DNA from: Rhizobium etli_C
GTDB lineage: Bacteria > Pseudomonadota > Alphaproteobacteria > Rhizobiales > Rhizobiaceae
NCBI RefSeq assembly: GCF_014198605.1
Contig: NZ_JACIHU010000018.1
Length of the DNA: 64,000 bases
Reading direction: 5' to 3' (one strand)
Shown one piece after another: positions 26,461 to 35,823 of the stretch. Made by a program: the position numbers and the translations under genes. The first letter of the stretch is position 1. The number at the start of each line of letters is the position of its first letter. The notes under the pieces were generated by a model. It was not told the DNA's origin and did not search any database. It saw nothing but the letters and a program-made list of their open reading frames with translations.

Positions 26461-27036
26461 CAAGGGGTCGCAACGATCTTGGCTTCCATATTTGAAGATA
26501 CAACACTGTGCCCGCCCAGCGACATTTCCTTATCAGCTTCGTCACCACGCCGATTGTGGTGCCGAGGAAGATCGCATAACGGATCGAAGGGAACTGGCCC
26601 GGCAGGCGAGCAAAGAAAGACAAGGTTGACAGGCGCATTGCTTCTTCGATTGAGGGTTCGGCAGTTCATGCGTGACGACGGTGGTGCCGATCGATCTGGC
26701 CTTCGCCCGTGCGCGCTGGCAACGCCGGCGCTCTGGATGCGCTACATAGACCGCGTCGGGGTTGGCGGAAAATCTTTTAAGACTCCGGCGATGTACAACA
26801 AGGAAGCTCGCCGATAAGTTGCCCACGTGCAACTTTTGAATCAGTACGGTTTGACTTCGTTCAGGGCCAATGTAGCCTCACCCGTCTCATCCCCCATTCG
26901 ACTGGCCACGAATTCTGCTCCTGGAAAGGTGAGGTGGACATTTGAGCGTGGCTATAGACGGGCAGTCCGGTAATCGTTATTTCGGATATACCACCCCATC
27001 ACCAAATCATCCCGTGAATTTTCAAGGCCTTTTATA
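26461..27036. other. debris and leader of the SyrB-like gene
   Basis: Minus-strand sequence at about 26540-26640 reads PGQFPSIRYAIFLGTTIGVV, a possible membrane-protein scrap I cannot name. From 26820 to 27036 the DNA is more AT-rich and probably holds the promoter of the following gene. No box recognised. Confidence 0.3.
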
Positions 27037-27711
27037 TTGAAAAAAGTGCAACGCAGTTTTGCCGTCGAGTACAAAAGCGGCAGACGAAAACTCGATACTA
27101 GGTCGAACTCGATCTGGGGCAACGTGGACCTAAAGTCCGTCGCTCGCGACCTAGACGAAGAGGCAATGCCGTTTCTGTCGGATAGCTCTCAGAGTGGCAA
27201 ATCCGACAGCGAAATTTCTCTACCAAAACCAGATCAGGCTGAGTCGTTGTTGACACCGCCTCTTGAGCCGTCGACAACTGCATCAGATGCACAGGAGATA
27301 AGCATGGCCGACGAGACTGACACTGCAACCAGTGCCGATGTGCCGGCCGTTGTCGAAACGCCAATTACGCCGAAGAAACAGCGCAAACCCAGGGCCAAGA
27401 AAGCCGCGGCACTCGAAACCGCGTCAGCTGACACTACGGCAGAGCCAGCAGCTGCTCTGGCCGGCGCCGGTGGTGTGAAGAGGAGAGGGCGCAAGACAAA
27501 GGTGATCGAAGCTGCGGCGAGCGCCAAACGCGCACCTGTGCGCCGTGCTCCGAAGGCGGTGCAGACAGCCTCGGCCGCGCCGACGACAGCGATCGATGAA
27601 ATGGCGGACCTCCTGCAGTTAGAAGAGGAAAATCAGCGGCTGCGCAAGCTTCTGGCTGAAAAACTTCGCGCTGAAAATGCCGATCTGCGCAAACGGCTCA
27701 AACTCGATTGA
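27037..27711 (+). CDS. SyrB-like regulator (long form)
   Basis: The frame opens with TTG at 27037 (LKKVQRSFAVEYKSGRRKLD) and runs 224 residues. An internal ATG at 27304 with an AGGAG site (MADETDTATSADVPAVVE) begins the part that resembles Sinorhizobium SyrB: Ala/Lys/Pro-rich, basic segments, and a C-terminal leucine-rich coiled coil (LLQLEEENQRLRKLLAEKLR). SyrB proteins repress syrM and so affect nod and exopolysaccharide genes. I cannot decide which start is used. The upstream 89 codons look coding (NSIWGNVDLKSVARDL), which favours the long form. Confidence 0.6.
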   Translation: MKKVQRSFAVEYKSGRRKLDTRSNSIWGNVDLKSVARDLDEEAMPFLSDSSQSGKSDSEISLPKPDQAESLLTPPLEPSTTASDAQEISMADETDTATSADVPAVVETPITPKKQRKPRAKKAAALETASADTTAEPAAALAGAGGVKRRGRKTKVIEAAASAKRAPVRRAPKAVQTASAAPTTAIDEMADLLQLEEENQRLRKLLAEKLRAENADLRKRLKLD

Positions 27712-27838
27712 TAAAAGCAGCTGGTCAATCGCCGGCCGCATTTCCATGCTTATCAAGACATAAAATTTGGCGACGGTGAGCTGTTGCCGGAATGAAGACT
27801 TACTGCCTGCTTGCGGGATAAAACGCGAGGTCGGATAG

Positions 27839-28392
27839 ATGGCGTCTCCCTGGAAATTTCTTGCCCGACTGGTCTCACCGGGACGCGAACAAAAGCGAAA
27901 AAACGGCTCGACCGAGAAGGTTTCGCCGGAGGCGTTGCCTAGTTCTGGTCCGACTGAAACGCCTGTCGAGGACAGCCTGAATAGCGATGGTCGGCCGGCA
28001 GGCGCGGAGCTACCTCGTCACGGTCAACCCGGTGCAGTTTCCCTCAAGCCTGTGCATTCCGAAGAAGCCGAAAGCGATGTCCACGACAAGGTCGACGGCG
28101 AAGTTGCCGAAATCGTGGAGGTCGCTGATCCCGCTATATCAGGTGGTACTGGTTTCGACGTCACCGCTGCGAATGATGCCGCTAGGCTCAAGCGAATTGC
28201 CGAGTCGCACCGCGCGAGCAAAGGAGCCGCAGCAAGGAAGCGGTGGCGATTGCAAACGATCCCCAATTTATCCAAACTGCAAACGGGATGAGCCTCGATG
28301 ACGAGATCAGGATGCTCAGGGATCAGCTGGCCAGAAAGCTAACGTTGCAAAACGCGCAGTTGAGAAAAATGCTGGAGCGGTTTGAACGATGA
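27839..28392 (+). pseudogene. SyrB-neighbour protein, frameshifted near 28245
   Basis: From the ATG at 27839 (MASPWKFLARLVSPGREQKR) about 135 residues are sensible, up to SHRASKGAAARKRWR. The natural end is in another frame: DDEIRMLRDQLARKLTLQNA, QLRKMLERFER, stop at 28392. The tail is a leucine coiled coil parallel to that of the SyrB-like protein just upstream. The two genes probably come from an ancient duplication or form interacting partners. One indel near 28245 breaks it. Confidence 0.5.
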
Positions 28393-28484
28393 GCGTGACG
28401 CGCTGCCTGCCTTTTAAGCTTGTTGCAGGTGTCCTTTCAAGGCGATAGAGGCGGCATCCTATCTTGCGACCTATCCTCACGACC

Positions 28485-28513
28485 GTTATACTGTTTTTGA
28501 AAAACAGTATAAC
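28485..28513. promoter_or_regulatory. perfect 29-bp palindrome (operator candidate)
   Basis: GTTATACTGTTTTT, a central G, and its exact inverse complement AAAAACAGTATAAC. The last base lies 14 bases before the ATG of the nucleotidyltransferase gene, so a bound repressor would block initiation. It could also form an RNA hairpin occluding the ribosome site. It is not a LexA box of the alphaproteobacterial type. Confidence 0.65.
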
Positions 28514-28527
28514 CCTGGAGTCGAGCT

Positions 28528-29635
28528 ATGAAGTCCATCGACCTCATGTATCAGACGATGCTCGCTGAGCTCGGTCAGCGCTCGCTCGACGCCGCTTGGA
28601 CGGCCGATTTCCCTCCGGAGGGTCGGTTCACCCCGGCAAACATCAAGGGGCGCAAGTACTGGTATTTCGACATCCCGGATGGACATGGTGGTACGAAACG
28701 TCGTTACGTCGGTTCCGCTGATGATCCGGTTATCGCACAGCGCGTAGCTGATCATAAGCGGGACAAGACGATCTACGCGCTCGCAGGCGCTTGGTAAATA
28801 CCCTGACCCGCGAAGGCGGGATGATCGCCCCTGACGCCATGTCGGGCGATATCGTCGAGGCTCTTGCCGATGGCGGTCTCTTTCGGCTCCGGGGTATTCT
28901 CATAGGCACGGTGGCCTTTCAGTGCTATTCAGGACTGCTCGGTGTCCGTCTTCCCATGGCTGCGATCCTGACCGGCGATGCTGACATCGCCCAGGACTAT
29001 GCCATCAGTCGGGAGGTCGAAGATAGTCTGCCTCCGATCCTTGAGTTGCTGCAGGGCGTCGACGCCAGCTTTCGTCCAGAGCCGCGGTATCGTCAGCGTT
29101 TCAGAATGCCGACGGCTACAGGGTTGAGTTCCTGACGTCGAACCGTGGTTCGGATGACTACATCGATCAGCCGGCGAAGATGCCCGCTCTTGGTGGCGCC
29201 AGCGCGGATCCACTGCGCTTTCTCGACTTCCTCATAAGGGAACCCGTCAGGACAATGCTGCTCCACCGAAGCGGTGTTCCGGTCGTCGTCCCTGATCCGT
29301 CCCGGTATGCCGTCCACAAGCTAATAGTCGCCAGCCGCCGAAACACGGACGGGCAGGGGCCGGCGAAGCGTGAGAAGGACATCCGACAAGCTGCGCTGCT
29401 CTTCGGAGCGCTGCAGCAGACAAGGCGATCTACCGACTTGGCGCTCGTCTACAACGAAGCATGGAGGCGCGGGCCTACATGGCGAGAAGGTATTCGAACC
29501 GGGGCGGGAATGCTGCCAGCACAAGATGCCGAGCGGCTCAACACGGTCCTGACCGAGGCGGAAAAAGAAACGGCGAAGAAATTGAACTTCCGTTTGGAGA
29601 ATAGGCCGTCTTTCAAGGCTAAGCAGTTGATTTGA
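28528..29635 (+). pseudogene. GSU2403-type nucleotidyltransferase, two frameshifts
   Basis: Three consecutive frames make one protein of about 365 residues. Part 1 (MKSIDLMYQTMLAELGQRSL, KGRKYWYFDIP, RRYVG) ends near 28790. Part 2 has LRGILIGTVAFQCYSGLLGV and TGDADIAQDYAIS, the nucleotidyltransferase core with its Asp pair. Part 3 from about 29120 holds VEFLTSNRGSDD, RTMLLHRSGVPVVVPDPSRY and HKLIVASRR. This is the pattern of the GSU2403 fold family, related to AbiEii/MNT-type enzymes. A two-indel disruption is needed to explain it. It is preceded by a perfect palindrome, suggesting a self-contained regulated unit. Substrate unknown. Confidence 0.6.
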
Positions 29636-29689
29636 TTCGAAGTCGTGAAGACAATGAAGATGAATATGGTCCTGCGGGGTCCTGTGCCG

Positions 29690-30691
29690 AATATCTGCAT
29701 CGCACGGTCTCAGATCTGGCCCCGGCCAGCGCCGGGCAGGCGAAGCGCTGATCTACATAGCAAGGGGGTCAATCGAGAAGATCGCGGTCGGCGACGTGCT
29801 CCTGATACGCAAGGGCGACGTCGTACCGGCCGACGGGGCTCTCGTCTGCGAAGTCGCGACGATCGACCAGGCGGTCCTGACCGGAGAGCCTTTAAGGGTG
29901 CGCATCGCGAGGGATGGCAACATTTCAAGTGGCGCTACGAACGAGGGGGACGTGATCAAAATCCGCGTTCTAAGTCGCGCCGAGACAGCACCTATGCCGG
30001 AATACCGGGATAGTGAGGCTCGTGGAAGCATCGAGGCGCTCCAAGGCGAAGCTGATGCGACTGGCCGACCGGTTCTCGGTGTGGTTCTTGTTCGCCACGG
30101 TAGCGATTGCAGGCGTCTCGGCGTTCATGTCCGGAGACCTGTCAAGGATCGTGGCCGTGCTGGTCGTCGCCACGCCCTGTCCGTTGATCCTGGCCGTACC
30201 CGTCGCACTTGCGAAGGAGGGCGTTCTGGTGAAGGGTGCGGGACCTCTCGAGGCACTCGTCCAGGCCACCGTGGCGGTGTTCGACAAGACGGGGACGCTC
30301 ACCGCGGGACAGCCCGAAGTCGGCCACATCGAGGGATCGGAGCATCCTAACAGGATCCTGCGGCTGGCCGCCTCGCTGGACCAGGCGTCGGGCCATGTGG
30401 TCGGACGCGCGCTGGTGGACGAGGCGCATAGACGTGGGTTGGGAGTGAGCCGCCCATCGGAGGTGACCGAGACCGCGGGATCCGGAATCGTCGATGGCGT
30501 GCGCGTCGGCGTCGGAGGAGACGCCTAACGGGTCAGGCAGCGCAATGCGTGTCAAGGTAGTGTTTGACGGCACGCCGGCTGGCACGATCACGCTCGAAGA
30601 CCGGCTTCAATACCTTCCGCCAGTCGGCGGGGCATTGCTTCAGGAGGCCATCGACGTCGCGGTCATTCTAAACGCCCTTCGCGCCCTCTAA
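29690..30691 (+). pseudogene. P1B-type cation-transporting ATPase, deleted and frameshifted
   Basis: Recognisable parts: the actuator loop GDVLLIRKGDVVPADG, TIDQAVLTGEP (TGE motif), then after a frameshift near 30010 the membrane segment with TPCPLILAVPVAL, VLVKGAGPLEAL, and the phosphorylation site DKTGTLT near 30290. The nucleotide-binding domain is partly present (LDQASGHVVGRAL) and then a deletion jumps to the C-terminal tail (EAIDVAVILNALRAL). The GDGVND hinge is lost, so no pump can be made. It starts the block of microaerobic stress genes. Confidence 0.75.
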
Positions 30692-31509
30692 TGGGCGAGA
30701 AGCACTAGTAGCTCGGCCTTGACGAGAAGTTCTCGAGTGACGCCGCCGAGGATGAACTCACGAAGCCGCGAATGGCCAAATCCGCCCGCGACCAGAAGGT
30801 CCGCCTTTCGTTCCAGCGCGGCCGATTGGATGGCGCCTGTCGCGGTCTCGCCGCCTGCCTGGATCGATACGTCATCCACGTCGAGTCCCGAATGCTTCAA
30901 CGAAGAGATCAGGAGGGCGCGGTTCGCCTCGTCGATCTCCTTGTCGTCGGTGATCGAGATGACCTGCACCTTGATCGCGCGTTCGATGAAGACCCGTGCG
31001 CTGGAAAGGGCGCGCGCTGCGGTGGCGCTGCCGTCCCAGGCGACGGCGATCGTGTCCACACGAGAGTAGACGCTGGTGGCTGGAAATAGCACGAGCGGAC
31101 GGCCGCTTCCGAATAGCAGCGTTTCGGAGAGTTGCCGGGAGAGCTCCGAGGCTTCGACGATGGAAAGGTCGTAGCACTTGGCAATTTCAGAAAAGCGTTC
31201 ATAGACGAACGGTTCCCTGACCTCGAATCCGTGGATTCGCACCTCGAAGCCAGTTTCCGAAATAGCGTCGGCGATGTGTCCCCGCAGCGAAGTCCCGCTG
31301 TCCCGGCTATACCGTTCTGCTTGTCCCCGCCATGTCTCGACATCGATAACGGTGGGAAAGGGCGGATGGACCTGGGGGATCCGGACTTGTGGGATACTGG
31401 CGACGAGATGGGCGTCATTCTGCCTAGCGAGGCCGATAGCATTGTCGATTATGGCGAAGGAACTCGCGTCGGGATAGGTCGACAACGGGAGATGGAACTG
31501 CGGCTTCAT
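30688..31509 (-). CDS. tandem universal stress protein (UspA family)
   Basis: I use the ATG at 31509 (MKPQFHLPLSTYPDASSFAI) because CAGGAGGCAAGC stands before it. The 273-residue product contains two Usp domains; the second is more typical (VDTIAVAWDGSATAARALSS, DLLVAGGFGHSRLREFILGG, TRELL), with a G-x2-G-x9-G(S/T)-like nucleotide loop. Such double Usp proteins are FixK/Anr-controlled in several rhizobia. A box resembling FNR/FixK is at 31566-31579. Intact. Confidence 0.8.
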   Translation of the reverse strand: MKPQFHLPLSTYPDASSFAIIDNAIGLARQNDAHLVASIPQVRIPQVHPPFPTVIDVETWRGQAERYSRDSGTSLRGHIADAISETGFEVRIHGFEVREPFVYERFSEIAKCYDLSIVEASELSRQLSETLLFGSGRPLVLFPATSVYSRVDTIAVAWDGSATAARALSSARVFIERAIKVQVISITDDKEIDEANRALLISSLKHSGLDVDDVSIQAGGETATGAIQSAALERKADLLVAGGFGHSRLREFILGGVTRELLVKAELLVLLAH

Positions 31510-31565
31510 GCTTGCCTCCTGAGGTTGAACTTCCGTCATGATGCATGCCGCTGAGAGAGTTCGCA

Positions 31566-31579
31566 TTGCGCTTGGTCAA
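31566..31579. promoter_or_regulatory. FNR/FixK-like box, imperfect
   Basis: TTGCGCTTGGTCAA resembles TTGAY-N4-RTCAA with two mismatches in one half. It lies midway between two divergent genes, 57 bases upstream of the Usp start and 60 bases upstream of the flavin-binding gene. Confidence 0.4.
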
Positions 31580-31638
31580 GGCCGCGGCGCAATGAAGCTC
31601 CTATAATCGCGCCTTCATCGAAGCTGGAGGACACGGCC

Positions 31639-32094
31639 ATGACGATCAATCTGACGGAGATCAACCCCGGTGAGTGCTACCGCATCCTGGAGAACGAGCG
31701 TTTCGGTCATCTGGCATGCTGCAAGGATGGGCAGCTCTACGTGGCGGCGATCTATTTCGCCTTTTCCAACGGCGTCGCCTATAGCTTCACCATGCCCGGC
31801 AAGAAGCTCGACTGGATGCGGGGAACGACAAGGTCTGCCTACACATCGAGCAGCGTTCGAGCGCCGGCGGGTGGACGAGCATCGTCGTCGAAGGCATGTT
31901 CGAGGAATTTCCTGACAGCGAGGCGCGACAAAGCGAACGGCTCCACGCGTGGTCTTCTCCAAAAGTATTCGGACTGGTGGGAAATCGGCTCTATAAAGCC
32001 CCAGGAGTTCCCCATGCCCGATGGCTCTCCTCATGTCTTCTACGGCATTGCCGTCACGGCCGTGTCGGGACGCAGTGCAGTCAGAACGGAATGA
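31639..32094 (+). pseudogene. pyridoxamine-phosphate-oxidase-like flavin-binding protein, two frameshifts
   Basis: The ATG at 31639 (MTINLTEINPGECYRILENE) is behind GGAGGACACGGCC. The split-barrel fold is visible: RFGHLACCKDGQLYVAAIYF, SFTMPGKKLDWMRG. The next part (NDKVCLHIEQRSSAGGWTSI, VVEGMFEEFPDS) is in a second frame and the end (QKYSDWWEIGSIKPQEF, PHVFYGIAVTAVSGR) is back in the first. So indels lie near 31820 and 31950. Relatives bind FMN or heme and are found with Usp and CBS genes under FNR-type control. Divergent from the Usp gene. Confidence 0.65.
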
Positions 32095-32513
32095 CCGTCG
32101 AGCCGAACCCGCATCCCACAATCGGAGCACCACATGCCATATCTACGCGGCCTATATCCAAGCGCCACATCTAATTTCACCTCGCACCCGCGTTTCGCGC
32201 GGGCGCTCTGATTCAAGACGAGATCTTTGCCGGTCGGCCGCGGTCACTGCGGATTTGACGGCGTCCGCCGCCCGGCGAGGGCTTGGATGCTTTGAATTTC
32301 TGACTCGACTTGCCCGCAGTATCGACCACGGTGATGCGGTCGAGGTTCTTTCGGACTATGTCGAGGGCGAGCTGGAGGAGTATCCTAGAGAGGTGGCGCG
32401 ACTGTGTGAGGCCGGGTCACGAACGTTGTCGCACGCCGCCGAAATGTGTCGCGACGTCGCCGCCGGTCAGGCCAACGAGGCTGAAGCGAAGACGGTCGTG
32501 TGAAGCCCGCGGC
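32095..32513 (+). other. unassigned stretch with a possible short coding remnant
   Basis: A plus-strand frame at about 32270-32503 reads GCFEFLTRLARSIDHGDAVE and DYVEGELEEYPREVARLCEA, which looks like a helical protein tail. There is no start with a ribosome site and no family I recognise. Confidence 0.25.
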
Positions 32514-32880
32514 TCATCGGATGGTTCGCAAGACGAGCACGGAGCATGGTGCGCGCTGCACGACGTGGTCCACGACCGAGGCGAAGACGCGGTCGAGCAC
32601 GTCGTCGCGGCGAGAGGCGATCACGGCGAGATCGGCGGCATCTCCTTTGCGATGGCGACGATGAGCTGCGACGGGTTGCCCGCTCGGACGTGTATAGAAG
32701 CAGGAGTCTCGGTCGACCGCGGGGCTTCCGAAAGTCTGGTCTCGGAGGCTCCCATCACCTCAACCGCCCAATCGTTCGGCGAGGCCGACGAGGGCAGGCC
32801 CTCCACCGCGTGAACGACGTGGAGGCTTCCGTTGGGCGCGATCTGCGCGTGGGCCGTTTCGACGAGGTGGAGCATGCGTT
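32514..32880 (-). pseudogene. second UspA-family gene, N-terminally lost and frameshifted
   Basis: Minus-strand reading: MLHLVETAHAQIAPNGSLHV, VHAVEGLPSSA, SQLIVAIAKE, then in another frame DLAVIASRRDDVLDRVFASV and APCSVLVLRTIR with TGA at 32514-32516. This is the second half of a single-domain Usp. The first beta strand is not found. The frame change lies near 32640. Confidence 0.55.
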
Positions 32881-32917
32881 GCCGGGATCCTCGGCCGATG
32901 GCGCCGTGGCGAACATG

Positions 32918-33217
32918 TCAGTATATGTCCTTGCCAGACAGGCTAACGAACTCGGTCGTCAGTCCGTCGTCATGCGCTTCCTTGAGAAGCCGATCGGCGC
33001 TCATGATGTCGAGACACATGGTGCCCGTGAAGGATTGCCGCAGGGCGCAGCAGAAGTGATCTCTCGCCCATGCCTGGCCTCGCGGCGTCGCCGCCGTCAC
33101 TTCCCAGCGATCCTCGTCCCGACGTCCGAGAACAAGGTCTGCGGACGTTCGCTCGACGGGAGGAATGGTCGTGGCAGCGTTCGTTTCTGTCTTGCCGGTC
33201 TTTTCTTGTTCGCGCAT
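32918..33217 (-). CDS. hypothetical protein, 99 residues
   Basis: The ATG at 33217 (MREQEKTGKTETNAATTIPP) follows AAAGGAGACGGAC. The soluble product has a flexible start, then RWEVTAATPRGQAWARDHF and a short helical end. Family unknown. Two perfect FNR/FixK boxes lie 68-104 bases upstream, so it probably belongs to the microaerobic set. Confidence 0.5.
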   Translation of the reverse strand: MREQEKTGKTETNAATTIPPVERTSADLVLGRRDEDRWEVTAATPRGQAWARDHFCCALRQSFTGTMCLDIMSADRLLKEAHDDGLTTEFVSLSGKDIY

Positions 33218-33284
33218 GTCCGTCTCCTTTGGATGAGGTCGTGGCGCTGTGTCCAGGAGCCTATCTGTCCCCGGGCGTTTGTCT

Positions 33285-33298
33285 TTGACGAGCATCAA
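33285..33298. promoter_or_regulatory. FNR/FixK box (perfect)
   Basis: TTGACGAGCATCAA matches TTGAY-N4-RTCAA exactly. It lies between the minus-strand 99-residue gene and the alcohol dehydrogenase remnant. Confidence 0.65.
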
Positions 33299-33307
33299 TC
33301 CGGATGT

Positions 33308-33321
33308 TTGACCGGGATCAA
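33308..33321. promoter_or_regulatory. FNR/FixK box (perfect), second of a pair
   Basis: TTGACCGGGATCAA, nine bases after the previous box (centres 23 bases apart, two helical turns). The pair could serve both directions, one box for each. Confidence 0.65.
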
Positions 33322-33347
33322 GCCAAGGTGGGGAAGGTGGCGATACG

Positions 33348-34237
33348 ACTGTGGCCTGCGGCGTCTGCCGGACGGACCTTCACGTCTGCGAAGGAGACCT
33401 CTCCCAGCCAAAGCTTCCTCTCGTTCCAGGGCATGAGATTGTCGGAACCGTGATCGCAACGGGCGAGGGCCTTCCTCGTCGCCTTGGCGGTCAAAAAGTC
33501 GGGGTATCTTGGCTGGGCCACACCTGCGGGCACTGCGCATATTGCCGAGAGGGTCGCGAGAACCTGTGCAACGATCCTGGCTTCACGGGTACACAATGGA
33601 CGGCGGCTTTGCGGCCCATGCGGCGGCCGAGGCGGGCTACGCGTTCGAACTGCCTGAAGATGCGGACCCGGTGGCGACCGCGCCTCTTCTCTGCGCGGGC
33701 CTCATCGGGTGGCGATCCCTGAAGATGGCGGGCGAGGGGAGGACGATCGGCATCTATGGGTTCGGCGCGGCCGCCCACATCCTCGTGCAGGTGTGCAAGC
33801 ATCGAGGCCAGAGCGTCTATGCGTTTGTGCGTCCCGGTGACGAGGCCGGACGGAAGTTCACGCTTGATCTTGGCGCCGTCTGGGCCGGGTTTTCCGGTGA
33901 AAGGCCGCCGGTGCCGCTCGACGCCGCCATCATCTTCGCGCCGGCCGGCGAGCTCGTGCCAATGGCGCTCGACGTGGTGCGGAAGGGCGGAACGGTGGTC
34001 TGCGGCGGCATCCACATGTCAGACATTCCGAGCATGCCCTATCGTCTGCTCTGGGGCGAGCGGCGGGTCGTCTCGGTGGCGAACCTGACGCGGAGCGACG
34101 GGGCGGAATTCTTCTCGATCGGGAAGGCGGCAGGGGTCAGATGCTTCACCAGCGTCTACCCCCTCGAGCATGCGAACGAGGCTCTCGACGATCTGCGCGC
34201 AGGCCGTGTCTCTGGAGCCGCCGTGATCGTTCCGTAG
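33348..34237 (+). pseudogene. zinc alcohol dehydrogenase, 5'-truncated and frameshifted
   Basis: The sequence begins inside the gene at ACGVCRTDLHVCEGD (catalytic zinc Cys); the first 30 or so residues are absent. It has PLVPGHEIVG (catalytic His), HTCGHCAYCREGRENLC (four structural-zinc cysteines), then a frameshift near 33590 before YTMDGGFAAHAAAEAGYAFE. The Rossmann part (IGIYGFGAAAHI) and the ending HANEALDDLRAGRVSGAAVI are complete. This is the type-I zinc ADH group often found in FNR/FixK stress clusters. One frameshift plus the missing start make it non-functional. Confidence 0.75.
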
Positions 34238-34249
34238 CCGATGTTCCCC

Positions 34250-34263
34250 TTGACAAGGATCAA
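34250..34263. promoter_or_regulatory. FNR/FixK box (perfect)
   Basis: TTGACAAGGATCAA, an exact match. It lies 83 bases before the degP-like start, a usable distance for an activating site. Confidence 0.65.
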
Positions 34264-34345
34264 TGCGCTTTGCTTGCGCTACACAAAAGCTTCTTCGTCA
34301 AGACGTCCGCCGACAACCGGCGGCGCTTCCGCAAGGAGATCAGAG

Positions 34346-35700
34346 ATGTCGCGTTCGTTGCTCGCCTTGGCGGCGCTCTTCATCGCAGGTGAGAGCCTAT
34401 TGTCGGCTCCAGCCGTTGCAGACAGCCTGTCGCTCGCGCCGATGCTCCAGCGTGTCGTGCCGAGCGTCGTCAGCATCTCGGTGCAGGGCAGGGAACTCGA
34501 CGACGCGGATGCAACGCTTGCTGATCCCTTCTACAGAAAGTTCTTCGGACTACCTGACGACGCTGCGCCGGCAGAGCACAGCTTCCAATCGGCCGGATCG
34601 GGTGTCGTCATCGACGAGGTCCACGGCTACATCGTCACCAACCAGCATGTCATAGCAAGCGCCTCAAAAATCGAGGTGGCGCTCTCCGACGGCCGACGCT
34701 TCCAAGCGAAACTTGTCGGCGCCGATCCCGAGACGGATGTCGCTGTCGTTCAAATTCCACCTGATCATCTTGTTCAAGCCGAGTTTGGAAGCGCGTCCTC
34801 GCTTCACGTCGGCGACGTCGTCGTGGCGATCGGGAATCCCTTCGGCCTGGGCCAGACCGCGACGATGGGCATCGTAAGCGCGCTTGGGCGCCGTGCCGTG
34901 GGATCGGAGGGGTACGAAGGATTCATTCAGACGGACGCGTCGACCAATCCCGGCAATTCGGGCGGCGCGCTTGTAAGCGAGGACGGCGTCGTGGTCGGGA
35001 TCAATAGCGCGATCATCGGCCCCGCCGGAGGAAGCATCGGCATCGGTTTTGCGGTCCCAGCCGAGACTGTCGGCATCGTGATGCGGCAGCTCATCCTGAC
35101 CGGCAAGTTGGTACGCGGCGAGGTGGGAATTTTAACGCAGGACCTGACGCCCGGTCTCGCAAAGGCGTTCGGCGTCGATGAAGGGGCGGGCGCGCTGGTC
35201 AGCGAAGTCCTTCCGGGTTCACCGGCGGCAAATGCAGGAATTCAGCCGGGCGACGTCATTCGGATGGTCGACGGAAGGACGGTGCGCGGCGCGTCCGACG
35301 TTCGAAGGCTTGTGGGATCGCTACCGTTGCAGTCCAAGCGTCCTTCCAGATCGACCGCGCGAGCCGAAGGATAGAAGCATTTCCCGTGGTGTCCGACGCA
35401 CCGGTTGCCGAACCGGCTGCTCCGCGTACCATTCATATCGCCCGCGGCCCTCTCGCCGACGCCGAGATGGCGAACTCTCCCGATGGTCCCGGCGCCCGCG
35501 TCGTCGTCGTCGCCGAGGGTTCGGTCGCGGCACAGGCCGGCCTGCAGCCGGACGACGTTATCGTCGCTCTCGACCAGCAGCCGGTGACGGACGTCGGGCA
35601 ACTCCTCTCAATACTCGTGAAGGAGCATGCCCGTGCTCTCATCACCGTCGTGAGGAACGGCCACCGCCTCTTCGTGGCCGCTGACGTGCAGACCCAGTAG
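34346..35700 (+). pseudogene. HtrA/DegP-like periplasmic serine protease, frameshifted
   Basis: The ATG at 34346 (MSRSLLALAALFIAGESLLS) follows AAGGAG and begins a signal peptide cut near AVA. The trypsin-like domain has all three catalytic residues: His in VTNQHVI, Asp in ETDVAVV, Ser in NPGNSGGALV. The first PDZ domain follows (GVGILTQDLTPG-like stretch, IQPGDVIRMVDG). A frameshift near 35330 separates the second PDZ domain (VAAQAGLQPDDVIVALDQ) in another frame, to 35700. The truncated product would keep the protease domain and most of PDZ1, so some activity is possible. HtrA proteins degrade misfolded envelope proteins. Confidence 0.8.
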
Positions 35701-35751
35701 CAGCCCGCAGACCGTGTTCTGTCCGCTGAAATTCCAAGGTCGCTCTCGTGC

Positions 35752-35765
35752 TTGATGAAGATCAA
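35752..35765. promoter_or_regulatory. FNR/FixK box (perfect)
   Basis: TTGATGAAGATCAA, exact match and nearly palindromic, centred about 65 bases before the BON gene start. Confidence 0.65.
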
Positions 35766-35823
35766 CGACGAAAATCTGCGGCGCTGTCACGATCGGCACG
35801 TCGCAAACCTGAAGGAGGTTGTC

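Noticed and set aside
26071..26463. Minus-strand frame containing IIDAHNPRIFDEAIEKWEGK
   Set aside because: It is the exact antisense of the ISL3 transposase signature on the plus strand, which explains its apparent protein-like character.
28488..28510. Resemblance of the 29-bp palindrome to an E. coli LexA box
   Set aside because: The CTG-CAG spacing is one base too long, and alphaproteobacterial LexA recognises a different (GTTC direct repeat) motif.
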